Positions 34,658 to 43,863 of a stretch of DNA of 64,000 nucleotides are shown here, piece by piece. This DNA comes from Hyphomicrobiales bacterium (GTDB lineage Bacteria > Pseudomonadota > Alphaproteobacteria > Rhizobiales > Rhizobiaceae), in the NCBI GenBank assembly GCA_017305935.1, contig JAFKJU010000009.1, forward strand, positions 124,001-188,000. The letters are read 5' to 3'. The notes below the pieces were generated by a model. The model saw nothing but the letters and a program-made list of their open reading frames with translations. It had not been told where the DNA came from and did no database searches. Both the position numbers and the translations under genes were made by a program. Positions within the stretch are counted from its first letter, which is position 1, and each line of letters opens with the position of its first letter.

Positions 34658-35101
34658 TCATTCATCGAGATCGATCAGCGCGATGCCGAGTTCCGGCCGT
34701 TTGCGGCGGCGTAGGCGTGCCGGGGTTTCGCGCAGCATCACTTCCAGCGTCGGGCGCACATGGCCCTCGAGAAAATGGCCGCCACGGGTGGTGCCGTCGG
34801 AAAGGCCGAGCACCACATGCAGATGCAGGCTGGCCTTGCCCTCGTCGTCGACGGCGATGTCGCCAATCATGCTCAGCACCTCCGATTGCACCTCGACCGG
34901 GATCGGCGCGTAAGTCTTCGTGTCGAATTCGAAGAAGGCGATGCGTGCGGCGCGAAAGGCGCCGATGGCGGTGATCGAGGCGGCGGCGATCGCGTTTTTC
35001 CCGGCGAAATCGCGAATGGTCGCAAAGGCTTCCTCACCTTCGTCGAGCACCAGGATGAAGCTGCGCTCGCCGGCATCCTCGACCAGAAGTTTGTGTTTCA
35101 T
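34658..35101 (-). CDS. PPC/DUF296-domain protein
   Basis: A 147-aa protein consisting of one PPC (plant and prokaryote conserved, DUF296) domain: MKHKLLVEDAGERSFILVLD, then AIAAASITAIGAFRAARIAF, and HLHVVLGLSDGTTRGGHFLE with the conserved GGH. In bacteria these trimeric proteins have poorly defined roles; in plants the domain goes with AT-hook DNA-binding proteins. ATG 35101 follows GAGG. Transcribed away from the molybdenum hydroxylase operon (127-bp divergent gap). Confidence 0.82.
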   Translation of the reverse strand: MKHKLLVEDAGERSFILVLDEGEEAFATIRDFAGKNAIAAASITAIGAFRAARIAFFEFDTKTYAPIPVEVQSEVLSMIGDIAVDDEGKASLHLHVVLGLSDGTTRGGHFLEGHVRPTLEVMLRETPARLRRRKRPELGIALIDLDE

Positions 35102-35228
35102 GACCTCGCTCCTTCGCTGTTGCCTTCCGGCGAAAAGGCGCGGGCGCGCGCTTCGGTTCCGCAACGGCAGGAACAAAGCCCATTCTGCTCCGTTAGTCGT
35201 TCATCCCTGCCCATGAAAGGCTGCACCG

Positions 35229-35741
35229 ATGGACACCTCCCGCACCGCCCTGTGTGCCGTATCGCTCGCCGTCAACGGACGGCATTTCTCCTTCGACATT
35301 CCCCCCTGGGTTACGCTTCTCGACCTGCTGCGCGGCGACATGGAGCTGACCGGCACCAAGAAGGGCTGCGATCACGGCCAATGCGGCGCCTGCACCGTGT
35401 TGATCGATGGCGAGCGGGTGAATTCCTGCCTCAAGCTGGCGGTGACGCTGGATGGTGCGGAGATCACCACCATCGAGGGGCTCGGCACGCCGGATGACAT
35501 GCACCCGATGCAGAAGGCCTTCGTCGAGCATGACGCCTTCCAATGCGGTTATTGCACGCCGGGCCAGATCTGTTCCGCCGTCGGCCTTGTCAACGAGGGT
35601 CACGCCCGTTCTCGCGAGCAGATCCGCGAGTTGATGAGCGGCAATCTCTGTCGCTGCGGCGCCTATACCAATATCGCCGATGCTATCGAGGACGTCCTCG
35701 CCCAGGAAACTGTCCTTCCACATCGGGAGGCCGCCGAATGA
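35229..35741 (+). CDS. Molybdenum hydroxylase [2Fe-2S] subunit, PaoA-like
   Basis: A 170-aa iron-sulfur subunit with two clusters. The plant-type cluster is Cys47, 52, 55 and 67 (GCDHGQCGACTV, NSC) and the second is Cys106, 109, 141 and 143 (CGYCTPGQ, CRC). These pass electrons from the Mo site to FAD. Unlike the E. coli periplasmic PaoA there is no twin-arginine signal peptide, so the enzyme is probably cytoplasmic. It is the first gene of a four-gene operon and overlaps the FAD subunit gene by 4 bp. Confidence 0.92.
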   Translation: MDTSRTALCAVSLAVNGRHFSFDIPPWVTLLDLLRGDMELTGTKKGCDHGQCGACTVLIDGERVNSCLKLAVTLDGAEITTIEGLGTPDDMHPMQKAFVEHDAFQCGYCTPGQICSAVGLVNEGHARSREQIRELMSGNLCRCGAYTNIADAIEDVLAQETVLPHREAAE

Positions 35742-36754
35742 GACCCTTTGCCTATACCCGCGCCGAAACCGTCGGCGAAGCCGTCGCCGCCCTTGCCGCC
35801 GATCCGGACGCGCAGATTCTTGCCGGCGGCACCAATCTTGTCGACCTGATGAAATACGACGTCGCCAGGCCCGGCGCAGTCGTCGATATCAATCGCCTGC
35901 CGCTGAAGGAGATCGAGGAACTGCAGGACGGGGCCCTGCGCATCGGGGCGTTGGTGAGCAACACGGCGGTCGCCTATGACGAACGCGTCCGGGAAAAATT
36001 CCCGTTGCTTTCCAGCGCCATCCTCGCCGGGGCTTCGCCGCAACTGCGCAATGCCGCCACGACCGGCGGCAACCTGCTGCAGCGCACACGCTGCTATTAT
36101 TTCTACGATCCCTCCACCCCCTGCAACAAGCGCCAGTCCGGCTCCGGCTGCGGCGCCATTGGCGGCGTGAACCGCATCCATGCCATTCTCGGCGCCAGCG
36201 AGCATTGCATCGCCGTGCATCCTTCCGACATGTGCGTGGCGCTGGCGGCGCTCGAAGCCATCGTCGAGGTCCAAGGCCCGGAGGGGCCGCGCGAGATCGC
36301 ATTCGCCGATTTCCACCGCCTGCCCGGCGACATGCCGGAGCGCGACAACACTCTGGCGCAGGGCGAGATGGTCACCGGCATCCGGCTTGAAGCCAATCAT
36401 TTCGCCCCCCACCACACCTATCTGAAGATCCGCGATCGTCTGTCCTATGCCTTCGCGTTGGTTTCGGTCGCCGTCGCCATGGAGATCGACCGCGGCCGCA
36501 TCGTCGACCTCAGGCTGGCGCTCGGCGGCGTCGCTCACAAGCCTTGGCGCGATCCGCTGGCGGAAGCGGAGTTTGCCGGCGCCACCGCCGATGAAATGAC
36601 CTTCGGCCGCATCGCCGAACGGCTGCTGACCGGCGCGAAAGGCCAGGGCGGCAATGATTTCAAGATACCGCTCGCCAAGAAGGCCATCATTCGCGCCCTG
36701 AAACAGGCGGCCGCCGGCCGGCCGCAGGACCAGACGATCAAGGCGATCCAGTAA
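35738..36754 (+). CDS. Molybdenum hydroxylase FAD subunit with extra [4Fe-4S] loop, PaoB-like
   Basis: A 338-aa FAD-binding subunit. FAD contacts include AGGTNLVDLMKYD (29-41) and ATTGGNLLQRTRC (107-119). The insertion with Cys119, 129, 138 and 157 (RTRCYYFYDPSTPCNKR, SGCGAI, HCIAVHPSDM) is characteristic of PaoB, where it binds a [4Fe-4S] cluster absent from xanthine dehydrogenases. It is therefore closer to aldehyde oxidoreductases of the Pao/YagTSR type than to XDH. The start ATG at 35738 follows GGGAGG. Confidence 0.91.
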   Translation: MRPFAYTRAETVGEAVAALAADPDAQILAGGTNLVDLMKYDVARPGAVVDINRLPLKEIEELQDGALRIGALVSNTAVAYDERVREKFPLLSSAILAGASPQLRNAATTGGNLLQRTRCYYFYDPSTPCNKRQSGSGCGAIGGVNRIHAILGASEHCIAVHPSDMCVALAALEAIVEVQGPEGPREIAFADFHRLPGDMPERDNTLAQGEMVTGIRLEANHFAPHHTYLKIRDRLSYAFALVSVAVAMEIDRGRIVDLRLALGGVAHKPWRDPLAEAEFAGATADEMTFGRIAERLLTGAKGQGGNDFKIPLAKKAIIRALKQAAAGRPQDQTIKAIQ

Positions 36755-36767
36755 CAGGAGGCCCGCC

Positions 36768-39020
36768 ATGCTGCATCATTCCAAAGTCGTCGGCCTTCCG
36801 GTGTCGCGCATCGACGGACCGCTGAAGGTCACGGGGACGGCACATTACGCCACCGAACATGCCGCTCCCGGCATGCTCTACGGTTACGTGGTTCCCGCCA
36901 CCATCGCCACCGGCCGCATCCTCGCGGTCCACACGCACGAGGCGGAATCCTTCCCGGGTGTCGTCAAGGTCTATACCCATGAGAACCGGCCGAAGGCCGC
37001 CTTCCGCGACGCCAAATGGAAGGACGAGGTGGCGCTGCCCGGCCATCCCTTCCGCCCCCTGGAAAACGACAGGGTGCTGTTCGACGGCCAGCCGGTCGCT
37101 TTCGTCGTCGCCGAAAGTTTCGAGGCGGCGCGCGATGCCGCCGCGCTGATCCGCGTCGACTATGCGCCGGGCGAGGCGAAGACGGATATCTGCGCCGAGC
37201 GCCACAACGCCTATGTGCCGCCGGTGCCGCGCATGCCGCAATTCATGCCGCCCAAGCCGCGCGGCGATGCCGAAACCGCCTTCGGCCTGGCGCCGCATTC
37301 CGTGTCCAACGATTACGTCATCAAGGGCGAGCACCACAATCCCATGGAGCTGTTTGGCACGACCGTCATTCTCGGCCGTGACGGTGACCTGACCATTCAC
37401 GAGAAAACCCAGGGGTCGCAGAACTCGCAGGCCTATGTCTGCGGCGTCTTCGGCCTCGATCCAGAGCGGGTGGTCGTGCGAAACCGCTTTGTCGGCGGCG
37501 CTTTCGGGCAAGGGCTGCGGCCGAAGCATAATCTGTTCCTCGCGGTCATGGCGAGCCTCGATCTCAACCGCTCGATGAAGGTGGAGATGAGCCGGCGCGA
37601 GATGTTCTATCTCACCTGGCGGCCGTCCTGCGTACAGACCGTCTCGCTCGCCGCCGATGGCGAGGGGCATCTGCAGGCGGTGCTGCATCATGCCGTCCAT
37701 GCGACGTCGCGGCATGAGGACTACCAGGAAAACGTCGCCAACTGGTCCGGCCTCGCCTATGCCTGCGACAATGTGAAGATCGAATACGAAATCGCCAAGC
37801 TCGACATGGCGACCCCCGGCGACATGCGCGCCCCCGGCGCGGCCAGCGGCCTGACGGCGCTGGAAGCGGCGATGGACGAGCTGGCCTATGCGGTCGGTAT
37901 CGATCCGCTCGAATTGCGTATCCGCAATTTCGTCCACCGCGACCAGAACCAGGACAAGGACATCACCTCCAAGGCCCTGCATGCCTGTTACCGCGAGGGC
38001 GCGGAGCGTTTCGGCTGGGCGAGCCGGTCGCCGGAGCCGGGTTCCATGCGCGAAGGCAACGAGCTGATCGGCTGGGGCATGGCGGGCGGCATCTGGGAAG
38101 CGCAGATGTCGCAGGCCGAGGCCCGTGTGCGGCTGTTTGCCGATGGCCGGGTGACGGTCAGCGCCGCCGCCTCCGATATCGGCACCGGCACCTATACCAT
38201 TCTCGGCCAGCTCGCGGCCGAGGCCTTCGACATTCCCGTCGAGCGGGTGACGGTGGCGATCGGCGCTTCCGACCTGCCGAAGACCGGCGTCGAAGGTGGG
38301 TCCTGGACGGCGGCCACCAGCGGCACCGCCGTGCAGAACGCCGCGAAGGCGGTGATAAAAACCCTGCTCGACCATGCGAAGAACATGGAGAATTCGCCGC
38401 TTGCCGATGCAAGCGAGGAGCAGGTGGAAATTTCGGAGGGGCGGCTGGTGCTGGAAACCAACCATCAGGCAGGCGTCGCCATCTCGGATATCATGGCCTC
38501 CGCCGGTCTGCCTTTCATCGCCGAGACCGGAAAGGCCGCGCCCGACAAGGCGATCATGGCGAAATTCTCCGCCTATACCCATTCGGCCGTCTTCGTCGAG
38601 GTGCGGGTCGATGTCGAACTCGGTGTCGTCAGCGTGACGCGGGTGGTCAGCGCCGTCGCGGCCGGACGCATCCTCAACCCCAAGACGGCGCGCAGCCAGA
38701 TTCTGGGCGGCGTGGTCATGGGCATCGGCATGGCATTGCATGAGGAAGGCATGATCGACCACCGCAGCGGCCGGATCATGAACCACAACATCGCCGAATA
38801 CCACATCCCCGCCCATGCCGACATTCACGACATCGAGGTGCTGTTCGTCGAGGAAGACGACGACAAGGCAAGCCCGATCGGCGTCAAGGGGCTGGGCGAG
38901 ATCGGCATTGTCGGCGTCGCCGCCGCCGTCTCGAACGCCATCTTCCATGCGACGGGCAAGCGCATCCGCCATTTTCCAATCACCCTCGACAAGATCCTCG
39001 AAAGCGAGATCAATCCATGA
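36768..39020 (+). CDS. Molybdenum hydroxylase large (molybdopterin) subunit, PaoC-like
   Basis: A 750-aa catalytic subunit. It starts with VVGLPVSRIDGPLKVTGTAH and contains the Mo-cofactor segments FVGGAFGQGL and GDMRAPGAASGLTALEAA. The catalytic glutamate is in GVKGLGEIGIVG near the C-terminus. It should hydroxylate aldehydes or N-heterocycles to acids or oxo compounds using water. The cofactor is likely the cytosine-dinucleotide form, as in Pao enzymes; no dedicated maturation chaperone (PaoD/XdhC) is in the window. It overlaps the catalase gene by 4 bp. Confidence 0.92.
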   Translation: MLHHSKVVGLPVSRIDGPLKVTGTAHYATEHAAPGMLYGYVVPATIATGRILAVHTHEAESFPGVVKVYTHENRPKAAFRDAKWKDEVALPGHPFRPLENDRVLFDGQPVAFVVAESFEAARDAAALIRVDYAPGEAKTDICAERHNAYVPPVPRMPQFMPPKPRGDAETAFGLAPHSVSNDYVIKGEHHNPMELFGTTVILGRDGDLTIHEKTQGSQNSQAYVCGVFGLDPERVVVRNRFVGGAFGQGLRPKHNLFLAVMASLDLNRSMKVEMSRREMFYLTWRPSCVQTVSLAADGEGHLQAVLHHAVHATSRHEDYQENVANWSGLAYACDNVKIEYEIAKLDMATPGDMRAPGAASGLTALEAAMDELAYAVGIDPLELRIRNFVHRDQNQDKDITSKALHACYREGAERFGWASRSPEPGSMREGNELIGWGMAGGIWEAQMSQAEARVRLFADGRVTVSAAASDIGTGTYTILGQLAAEAFDIPVERVTVAIGASDLPKTGVEGGSWTAATSGTAVQNAAKAVIKTLLDHAKNMENSPLADASEEQVEISEGRLVLETNHQAGVAISDIMASAGLPFIAETGKAAPDKAIMAKFSAYTHSAVFVEVRVDVELGVVSVTRVVSAVAAGRILNPKTARSQILGGVVMGIGMALHEEGMIDHRSGRIMNHNIAEYHIPAHADIHDIEVLFVEEDDDKASPIGVKGLGEIGIVGVAAAVSNAIFHATGKRIRHFPITLDKILESEINP

Positions 39021-40192
39021 GCGAGACCACCGCCGAAACCCACGCCTTCCGTCCCGTGCGCTTTTCGCAGGATGTCGAGACCGTCCAGCCGGACGAGCCG
39101 CAGGTCGCTCGCGAACTTGCCGAGACCATGCTGTCGATCGCCCGGAAGACCTATGCCGATACAGGCCACGCCATGCGCGCGGTCCACGCCAAAAGCCATG
39201 GCCTGCTGCAGGCGCGGCTGGAAGTCCTTGACGACCTGCCGCCCGAACTGGCGCAGGGGATTTTCGCAAAACCGGGCAATCATGACGCGATCATCCGCCT
39301 GTCGACTTCGCCCGGCGACCTGCTGCATGACGGCATCTCGACCGCGCGCGGGCTGGCGCTGAAGATTCTCGACGTCGAGGGCGAGCGGCTGCCGGGCGCC
39401 GAGGAGGCGACCAGCCAGGATTTCGTCATGGTCAACGGCAAGGAGTTCAACGCCTCCTCCGGCCGGCAATTCCTGACGACGCTGAAGGGTCTGGCTGCGA
39501 CCACGGACCGTATCGAAGGCGTCAAGACCTGGGTCTCCAAGGCCTTCAAGGGCATCGAGGCGGCGCTGGAGGCGGTCGGCAGTGAAAGCGCGACATTGAA
39601 GGCGCTGGGCGGGCATCCCGACACCCATATCCTCGGTGACAGCTTCTTCACGCAACTGCCGTTGCGCCATGGCGACTACATCGCCAAGCTGGCGATCGTG
39701 CCGATCTCGGAAAACCTGAAGGCGCTGAACGGCGCCAGGCTGGACACCGAGGACGACGAGGACGCCATCCGCCACGGCGTGATGGATTTCTTCGAGAACA
39801 ATACGGCGATCTGGAACCTGCAGGTGCAGCTCTGCACCGATCTGGAGGACATGCCGGTCGAGGGCGTGCAGGCCTGGGACGAGAAGAAAAGCCCCTTCGT
39901 GACGGTGGCGCGGCTGGTCGCCGGCCCCCAGACGGCCTGGAGCGAGGAGCGCGCCGAACAGGGCGACGACGGCATGGCCTTCAGCCCCTGGAACGGGATT
40001 ACCGACCACCGCCCCCTCGGCGCGATCATGCGTCTTCGCAAGCTCGCCTATGAACGCTCCGCCGCCTTCCGCTCCCAGCGCAATTTCATCCCCGTCACCG
40101 ATCCCCGAGTTTGTCCTTTCGGCCACGGCCGCAGCGGCGGGCGTGGTGCGGCGTTCAATGATGCGAAAGAAGGACTCTCGCTCGGAGAATGA
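39017..40192 (+). CDS. Small haem catalase-family protein, SrpA-like
   Basis: A 391-aa protein of the minimal catalase branch, lacking the flavodoxin-like tail and much of the monofunctional catalase wrapping. The N-terminal part has MRAVHAKSHGLLQARLEVL with the distal His, and the C-terminal part has RPLGAIMRLRKLAYERSAAF with a likely proximal Tyr. It could work as a catalase or organic peroxidase. Its ATG overlaps the stop of the molybdenum hydroxylase gene, so the two are made together; peroxide formed by that oxidase when it uses oxygen would be the logical substrate. Confidence 0.85.
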   Translation: MSETTAETHAFRPVRFSQDVETVQPDEPQVARELAETMLSIARKTYADTGHAMRAVHAKSHGLLQARLEVLDDLPPELAQGIFAKPGNHDAIIRLSTSPGDLLHDGISTARGLALKILDVEGERLPGAEEATSQDFVMVNGKEFNASSGRQFLTTLKGLAATTDRIEGVKTWVSKAFKGIEAALEAVGSESATLKALGGHPDTHILGDSFFTQLPLRHGDYIAKLAIVPISENLKALNGARLDTEDDEDAIRHGVMDFFENNTAIWNLQVQLCTDLEDMPVEGVQAWDEKKSPFVTVARLVAGPQTAWSEERAEQGDDGMAFSPWNGITDHRPLGAIMRLRKLAYERSAAFRSQRNFIPVTDPRVCPFGHGRSGGRGAAFNDAKEGLSLGE

Positions 40193-40254
40193 AGGCTTTG
40201 CGCCCAGGCTGCAAAGCGCAGGGCAACCGGATACGGAACGAAAGCATCGTCGCG

Positions 40255-40287
40255 AAACCCCTTCTCCCCGGCGGGAAGAAGGGGTTT
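40255..40287. repeat. Copy 7 of the repeat, acting as bidirectional terminator
   Basis: AAACCCCTTCT (40255-40265) and AGAAGGGGTTT (40277-40287) form a perfect 11-bp stem with an 11-base loop between two convergent genes (ends 40192 and 40310). T-runs lie on both strands at the arm ends, so this copy has the form of a Rho-independent terminator in both directions. Confidence 0.75.
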
Positions 40288-40309
40288 TCGGCATGGGCGC
40301 GCGAAAATC

Positions 40310-40897
40310 CTATTGCTTTTCGGAATCCAGAAAATCCGCTGTCGTCGCCAATTCGACCTGTGTGGAAAAGCGGGCGCCCAGCAGCTTGATCGAGGCGTCA
40401 TGTGTGGCGTCGGCGCTGGAGCAGACGCCGTCGGTGAGCACGATCACCCGGTAGCCGTGGTCGATGGCCCCGAGCACGGTCGCCAGCACGCAGACATCCG
40501 TCTCGCCCCCGGTCATGACAAGCGTCTCCACCGACTCCGCCTGAAGGGTGGCATGCAGCCGGCCGTCGAACCACGGCGAATAGCAGGGTTTTAAAAAGCT
40601 GCGGGCCGGCGGCATGAAGCGGGCGAGCGGGGCGACCACCTCCGTCATTTCCGCCGGCAGGTGCTCGCCGGTCATCATCCACCATTTGCGATAGTAGTCA
40701 CGCCACTGGCCCGGCATGTCCTCCGGCGTCCGGGGCGGCATGAAGCGGGTGAAGATCGTCCGCTCGGCATGCCGCCCCGTCATTTCCTCGATCTGCGGCA
40801 GGACGCGGTCGAACCAGGCAAGCCCCCAGGGCGTCTCCTCGCCGAACAGGCGCTGCATGTCGACGCACAGATGCCGCCATTGTCCGAGCCGGTCCAT
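40310..40897 (-). CDS. Isochorismatase-family cysteine hydrolase
   Basis: A 195-aa hydrolase. The catalytic triad is readable as Asp in HLCVDMQRLF, Lys in SFLKPCYSPWF and Cys in TGGETDVCVLAT. Family members hydrolyse amides such as nicotinamide, ureidoacrylate and carbamoyl compounds, or isochorismate. The natural substrate cannot be read from the sequence. ATG 40897 has GGAGGG upstream. It lies 13 bp downstream of the large catalase gene on the same strand, so the two are likely co-transcribed. Confidence 0.88.
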   Translation of the reverse strand: MDRLGQWRHLCVDMQRLFGEETPWGLAWFDRVLPQIEEMTGRHAERTIFTRFMPPRTPEDMPGQWRDYYRKWWMMTGEHLPAEMTEVVAPLARFMPPARSFLKPCYSPWFDGRLHATLQAESVETLVMTGGETDVCVLATVLGAIDHGYRVIVLTDGVCSSADATHDASIKLLGARFSTQVELATTADFLDSEKQ

Positions 40898-40910
40898 ATC
40901 AGCCCTCCGT

Positions 40911-43016
40911 TTACGCCGAAACCTTCGGCTCACGCGCCCAGAACCGCAATTGCCCGAGCTTGCCGACGAAGGCATCGACATCCTTCGCCGCCGACAGCGC
41001 CGTCACGCCTTCGTCCGGCGCATCGATGCCGGCCTTGGCGAGCAGGGATGCGGCCTCGGGACTATGGGCGATGAACTTGCAATGGACGAAGGCATCGGCG
41101 AGGAAATCCCGCGCCGGCGGCGCGAGGGCCAGCATCCCGGCGCCTTCCGCGCCGGGCAGCACGGCGACGGCATCATAGAGCACCGAGGGGCCGCCATCGA
41201 GCATCTGCTGCGCCGGCAGCCGGTTGCCGTCCGACAGCGTCACGCCGCCGACCTTCGGCGCGATGATTTCCACCGTGCCCTTTTCCTTCTCGATCGCCCG
41301 CATCAGCTTCTTGAGCAGCGCCGCATCCGTGCCGTCGGTGACGAGGATGCCGAGCTTGCGGCCCTCGAACCGCTGCGGCCCGCGATTGACGATGCTGAGC
41401 ACCGGCGACGCGTCGAGATCGGTGCGCGGCTTCACCGCCGCATCCGCCGGCTTCGGCAGGCTGACGATGCCGAGATTGTCGGCCACCTTCTGCGCCAGCG
41501 CCTGGTCGATATTCATGAGATGCGAAACCATGCGTTCGCGGATGACGGGCGTCTCGACCTTGCTGAGTTCGAAGGTGAGCGCGGCGGCGATATGGGCCTG
41601 CTCGATATCCGTCTGGCTGATGAAGAATTGCCGCGCCTGGCTGTAATGGTCGGCAAAGCTTTCCGGGCGAAGCTGCACCTTCTGGCCCTGCTCTTCGGAA
41701 GGGAAATGCTTGTAGCCGCGCTCGGGGGATTCGCGTGGGCCTTGGTCCCAGGAATTCGGCTCGTAATTGGCACGGCCCACGGGATTGCGCATCGCCATGT
41801 GCCCGTCCTGTTGGAAATGATGGAAGGGACACTTCGGCGCATTGATCGGCAGATGGGTGAAATTCGTGCTGCCCAGCCGCTTCAGCTGCGTGTCGAGATA
41901 GGAGAAATTGCGCCCCTGCAGCAGCGGATCGTTGGAAAAGCCGATGCCGGGCGGCACGTTCTGGGTCATGAACGCCACCTGCTCGGTCTCGGCGAAGAAA
42001 TTGTCTGGCATGCGGTCGAGCACCAGTCGGCCGATGGGTCGCACCGGCAGCACCTCCTCGGGGATGATCTTGGTCGGATCGAGAATGTCGAAATCGAAGC
42101 TGTCGGCGAAATCCTGGTCGAAAAGCTGCACGCACAGCTCCCATTCCGGGAAATTGCCGGACTGGATCGCCTGCCAGAGATCGCGACGATGGAAATCCGG
42201 ATCGGCGCCGTTGATCTTCACCGCCTCGTTCCAGACGACGGATTGCAGGCCGAGCTTCGGTTTCCAGTGGAACTTGACGAAGGTGGAGGCGCCCGCCGCA
42301 TTGACGAAGCGGAACGTATGGACGCCGAACCCTTCCATGAAGCGGAAGGAGCGGGGAATGGCGCGATCCGACATCACCCACATGATCATGTGCATGCTTT
42401 CCGGCGTCAGGCTGATGAAATCCCAGAAATTGTCATGCGCCGATTGCGCCTGCGGGAAGCCGCGATCCGGCTCCGGCTTCACCGAATGGATGATGTCGGG
42501 AAACTTGATCGCATCCTGGATGAAGAACACGGGAATATTGTTGCCGACCAGATCCCAGTTGCCCTCCTTGGTGTAGATCTTCACCGCGAAGCCGCGCACG
42601 TCGCGGGCGAGGTCGAAGGATCCCTTGGAACCGGCGACGGTGGAAAAGCGCACGAAGGCCGGAGTCTTCTCACCGGGGCGCTGCAGGAAATCGGCGCGGG
42701 TGACGTCCGACAGCGAGTGGTAGGTCTCGAAGAAGCCGTGGGCGCCATAGCCGCGGGCATGGACGACACGCTCGGGAATGCGCTCGTGGTCGAAGTGGAA
42801 AATCTTCTCGCGGAAATGGAAATCCTCCATCAGCGCCGGGCCGCGCGCGCCGACGCGCAGCGTGTTCTGGTCGTCGGAGACGGGAACGCCGAGCGCGGTG
42901 GTCATGACCGGACAGGTTCCCCCGGCGGTCTGGTGCAATTCCCCGCCGGCGCCGCGGCGAAGCTGCTGGTCGTGGATGGTGGCGGGCTTGTCCTTGGGCG
43001 GTTGCGTTTTCGGCAT
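40911..43016 (-). CDS. katE: Large-subunit catalase HPII type
   Basis: A 701-aa monofunctional haem catalase. The distal His is H86 ([13 protein letters not shown]), the distal Asn is in [11 protein letters not shown] (about 159), and the proximal Tyr is Y373 ([12 protein letters not shown]). A C-terminal class-I amidotransferase/DJ-1-like domain (about 555-700; [18 protein letters not shown]) marks the large-subunit HPII group, usually a stationary-phase and general stress enzyme. The start ATG at 43016 has AGGGAG upstream. Confidence 0.94.
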   Translation of the reverse strand: MPKTQPPKDKPATIHDQQLRRGAGGELHQTAGGTCPVMTTALGVPVSDDQNTLRVGARGPALMEDFHFREKIFHFDHERIPERVVHARGYGAHGFFETYHSLSDVTRADFLQRPGEKTPAFVRFSTVAGSKGSFDLARDVRGFAVKIYTKEGNWDLVGNNIPVFFIQDAIKFPDIIHSVKPEPDRGFPQAQSAHDNFWDFISLTPESMHMIMWVMSDRAIPRSFRFMEGFGVHTFRFVNAAGASTFVKFHWKPKLGLQSVVWNEAVKINGADPDFHRRDLWQAIQSGNFPEWELCVQLFDQDFADSFDFDILDPTKIIPEEVLPVRPIGRLVLDRMPDNFFAETEQVAFMTQNVPPGIGFSNDPLLQGRNFSYLDTQLKRLGSTNFTHLPINAPKCPFHHFQQDGHMAMRNPVGRANYEPNSWDQGPRESPERGYKHFPSEEQGQKVQLRPESFADHYSQARQFFISQTDIEQAHIAAALTFELSKVETPVIRERMVSHLMNIDQALAQKVADNLGIVSLPKPADAAVKPRTDLDASPVLSIVNRGPQRFEGRKLGILVTDGTDAALLKKLMRAIEKEKGTVEIIAPKVGGVTLSDGNRLPAQQMLDGGPSVLYDAVAVLPGAEGAGMLALAPPARDFLADAFVHCKFIAHSPEAASLLAKAGIDAPDEGVTALSAAKDVDAFVGKLGQLRFWAREPKVSA

Positions 43017-43139
43017 GACGATCTCCCTGTTGAGGTCGGCTGCATAACGAATACGGCCAGCGGTTGTTCCGTTGCCGGAACCGCAGAGGCTGCCGCGCCG
43101 TTTCGCTTCTTAAACCGCAATCGAGGGGACATCGCCTCC

Positions 43140-43853
43140 ATGCCGATCATCGCCACGGCCGCATGGTCGATCTCGAAAGCCGTTGCGGCGCATTTTCCAT
43201 CCGCCGGATCGGGCCTCGCCCGTTATGCCGCCCGCTTTCCGGGCGTCGAGGTCAACACCACCTTCTATCGCCGCCACCGGCCGGATACGTTCGTCCGCTG
43301 GGCTGCCGATGTGCCTGAAGATTTCCGCTTTGCGATCAAGATGCCGAAGACTATCAGCCATGAGCACCGGTTGAAAGGGATCGAGGCCGAGCTGGACCTG
43401 TTCCTGGCCGATATCGCCGGCCTCGGCAAAAAGCTCGGGCCGCTGTTGTGCCAGTTGCCGCCGAACCTGCGCTTCGATGCCGATGTGGTCGAGGCCGCCT
43501 TCGCGGCGATGCGGGCGCGCCATTCCGGCCCGATCGTGCTCGAGCCGCGCCATCCGAGCTGGGCCGGAGCCGAGGCGGATGCGCTGATGCGACGGCACGG
43601 CATCGACCCGGTGCTGGCCGATCCGCCGGTCATCTGGAAGGCGGTCGATTTCACCCTTCCGCCACGCTACATCCGCCTGCACGGCACGCCGAAAATCTAT
43701 TATTCCGCCTATGACGACGCGGAAATCGACGCCTTCATCCGGCTGCTGCCGCCCGACGGCTGGTGCGTTTTCGACAATACCGCCTCGGGGGCAGCGACAA
43801 GCAATGCGCTGACGGCGCTGTCGCGCCTGCCGGCTGCCTCGCGGGAAGGGTGA
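43140..43853 (+). CDS. DUF72-family protein (YecE-like)
   Basis: A 237-aa protein with the DUF72 TIM-barrel-like fold. It has FPGVEVNTTFYRRHRPDTF near the N-terminus, DFRFAIKMPKTISHEHRL, GPLLCQLPPNLRFD and the C-terminal WCVFDNTASGAATSNAL. The biochemical role of the family is unknown. It diverges from katE across 123 bp and ends 10 bp from the convergent chemoreceptor gene. Confidence 0.88.
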   Translation: MPIIATAAWSISKAVAAHFPSAGSGLARYAARFPGVEVNTTFYRRHRPDTFVRWAADVPEDFRFAIKMPKTISHEHRLKGIEAELDLFLADIAGLGKKLGPLLCQLPPNLRFDADVVEAAFAAMRARHSGPIVLEPRHPSWAGAEADALMRRHGIDPVLADPPVIWKAVDFTLPPRYIRLHGTPKIYYSAYDDAEIDAFIRLLPPDGWCVFDNTASGAATSNALTALSRLPAASREG

Positions 43854-43863
43854 TCGCGCCGGA

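Noticed and set aside
35229-39020. Xanthine dehydrogenase (XdhABC), which would fit with methylxanthine demethylation at the left end
   Set aside because: The [4Fe-4S] loop in the FAD subunit points to the PaoABC aldehyde oxidoreductase branch, and the two loci are 30 kb apart.
40716-43853. A 1045-codon plus-strand frame covering katE antisense and the DUF72 gene
   Set aside because: Only its last 237 codons (from ATG 43140) form a real protein; the rest is katE antisense.
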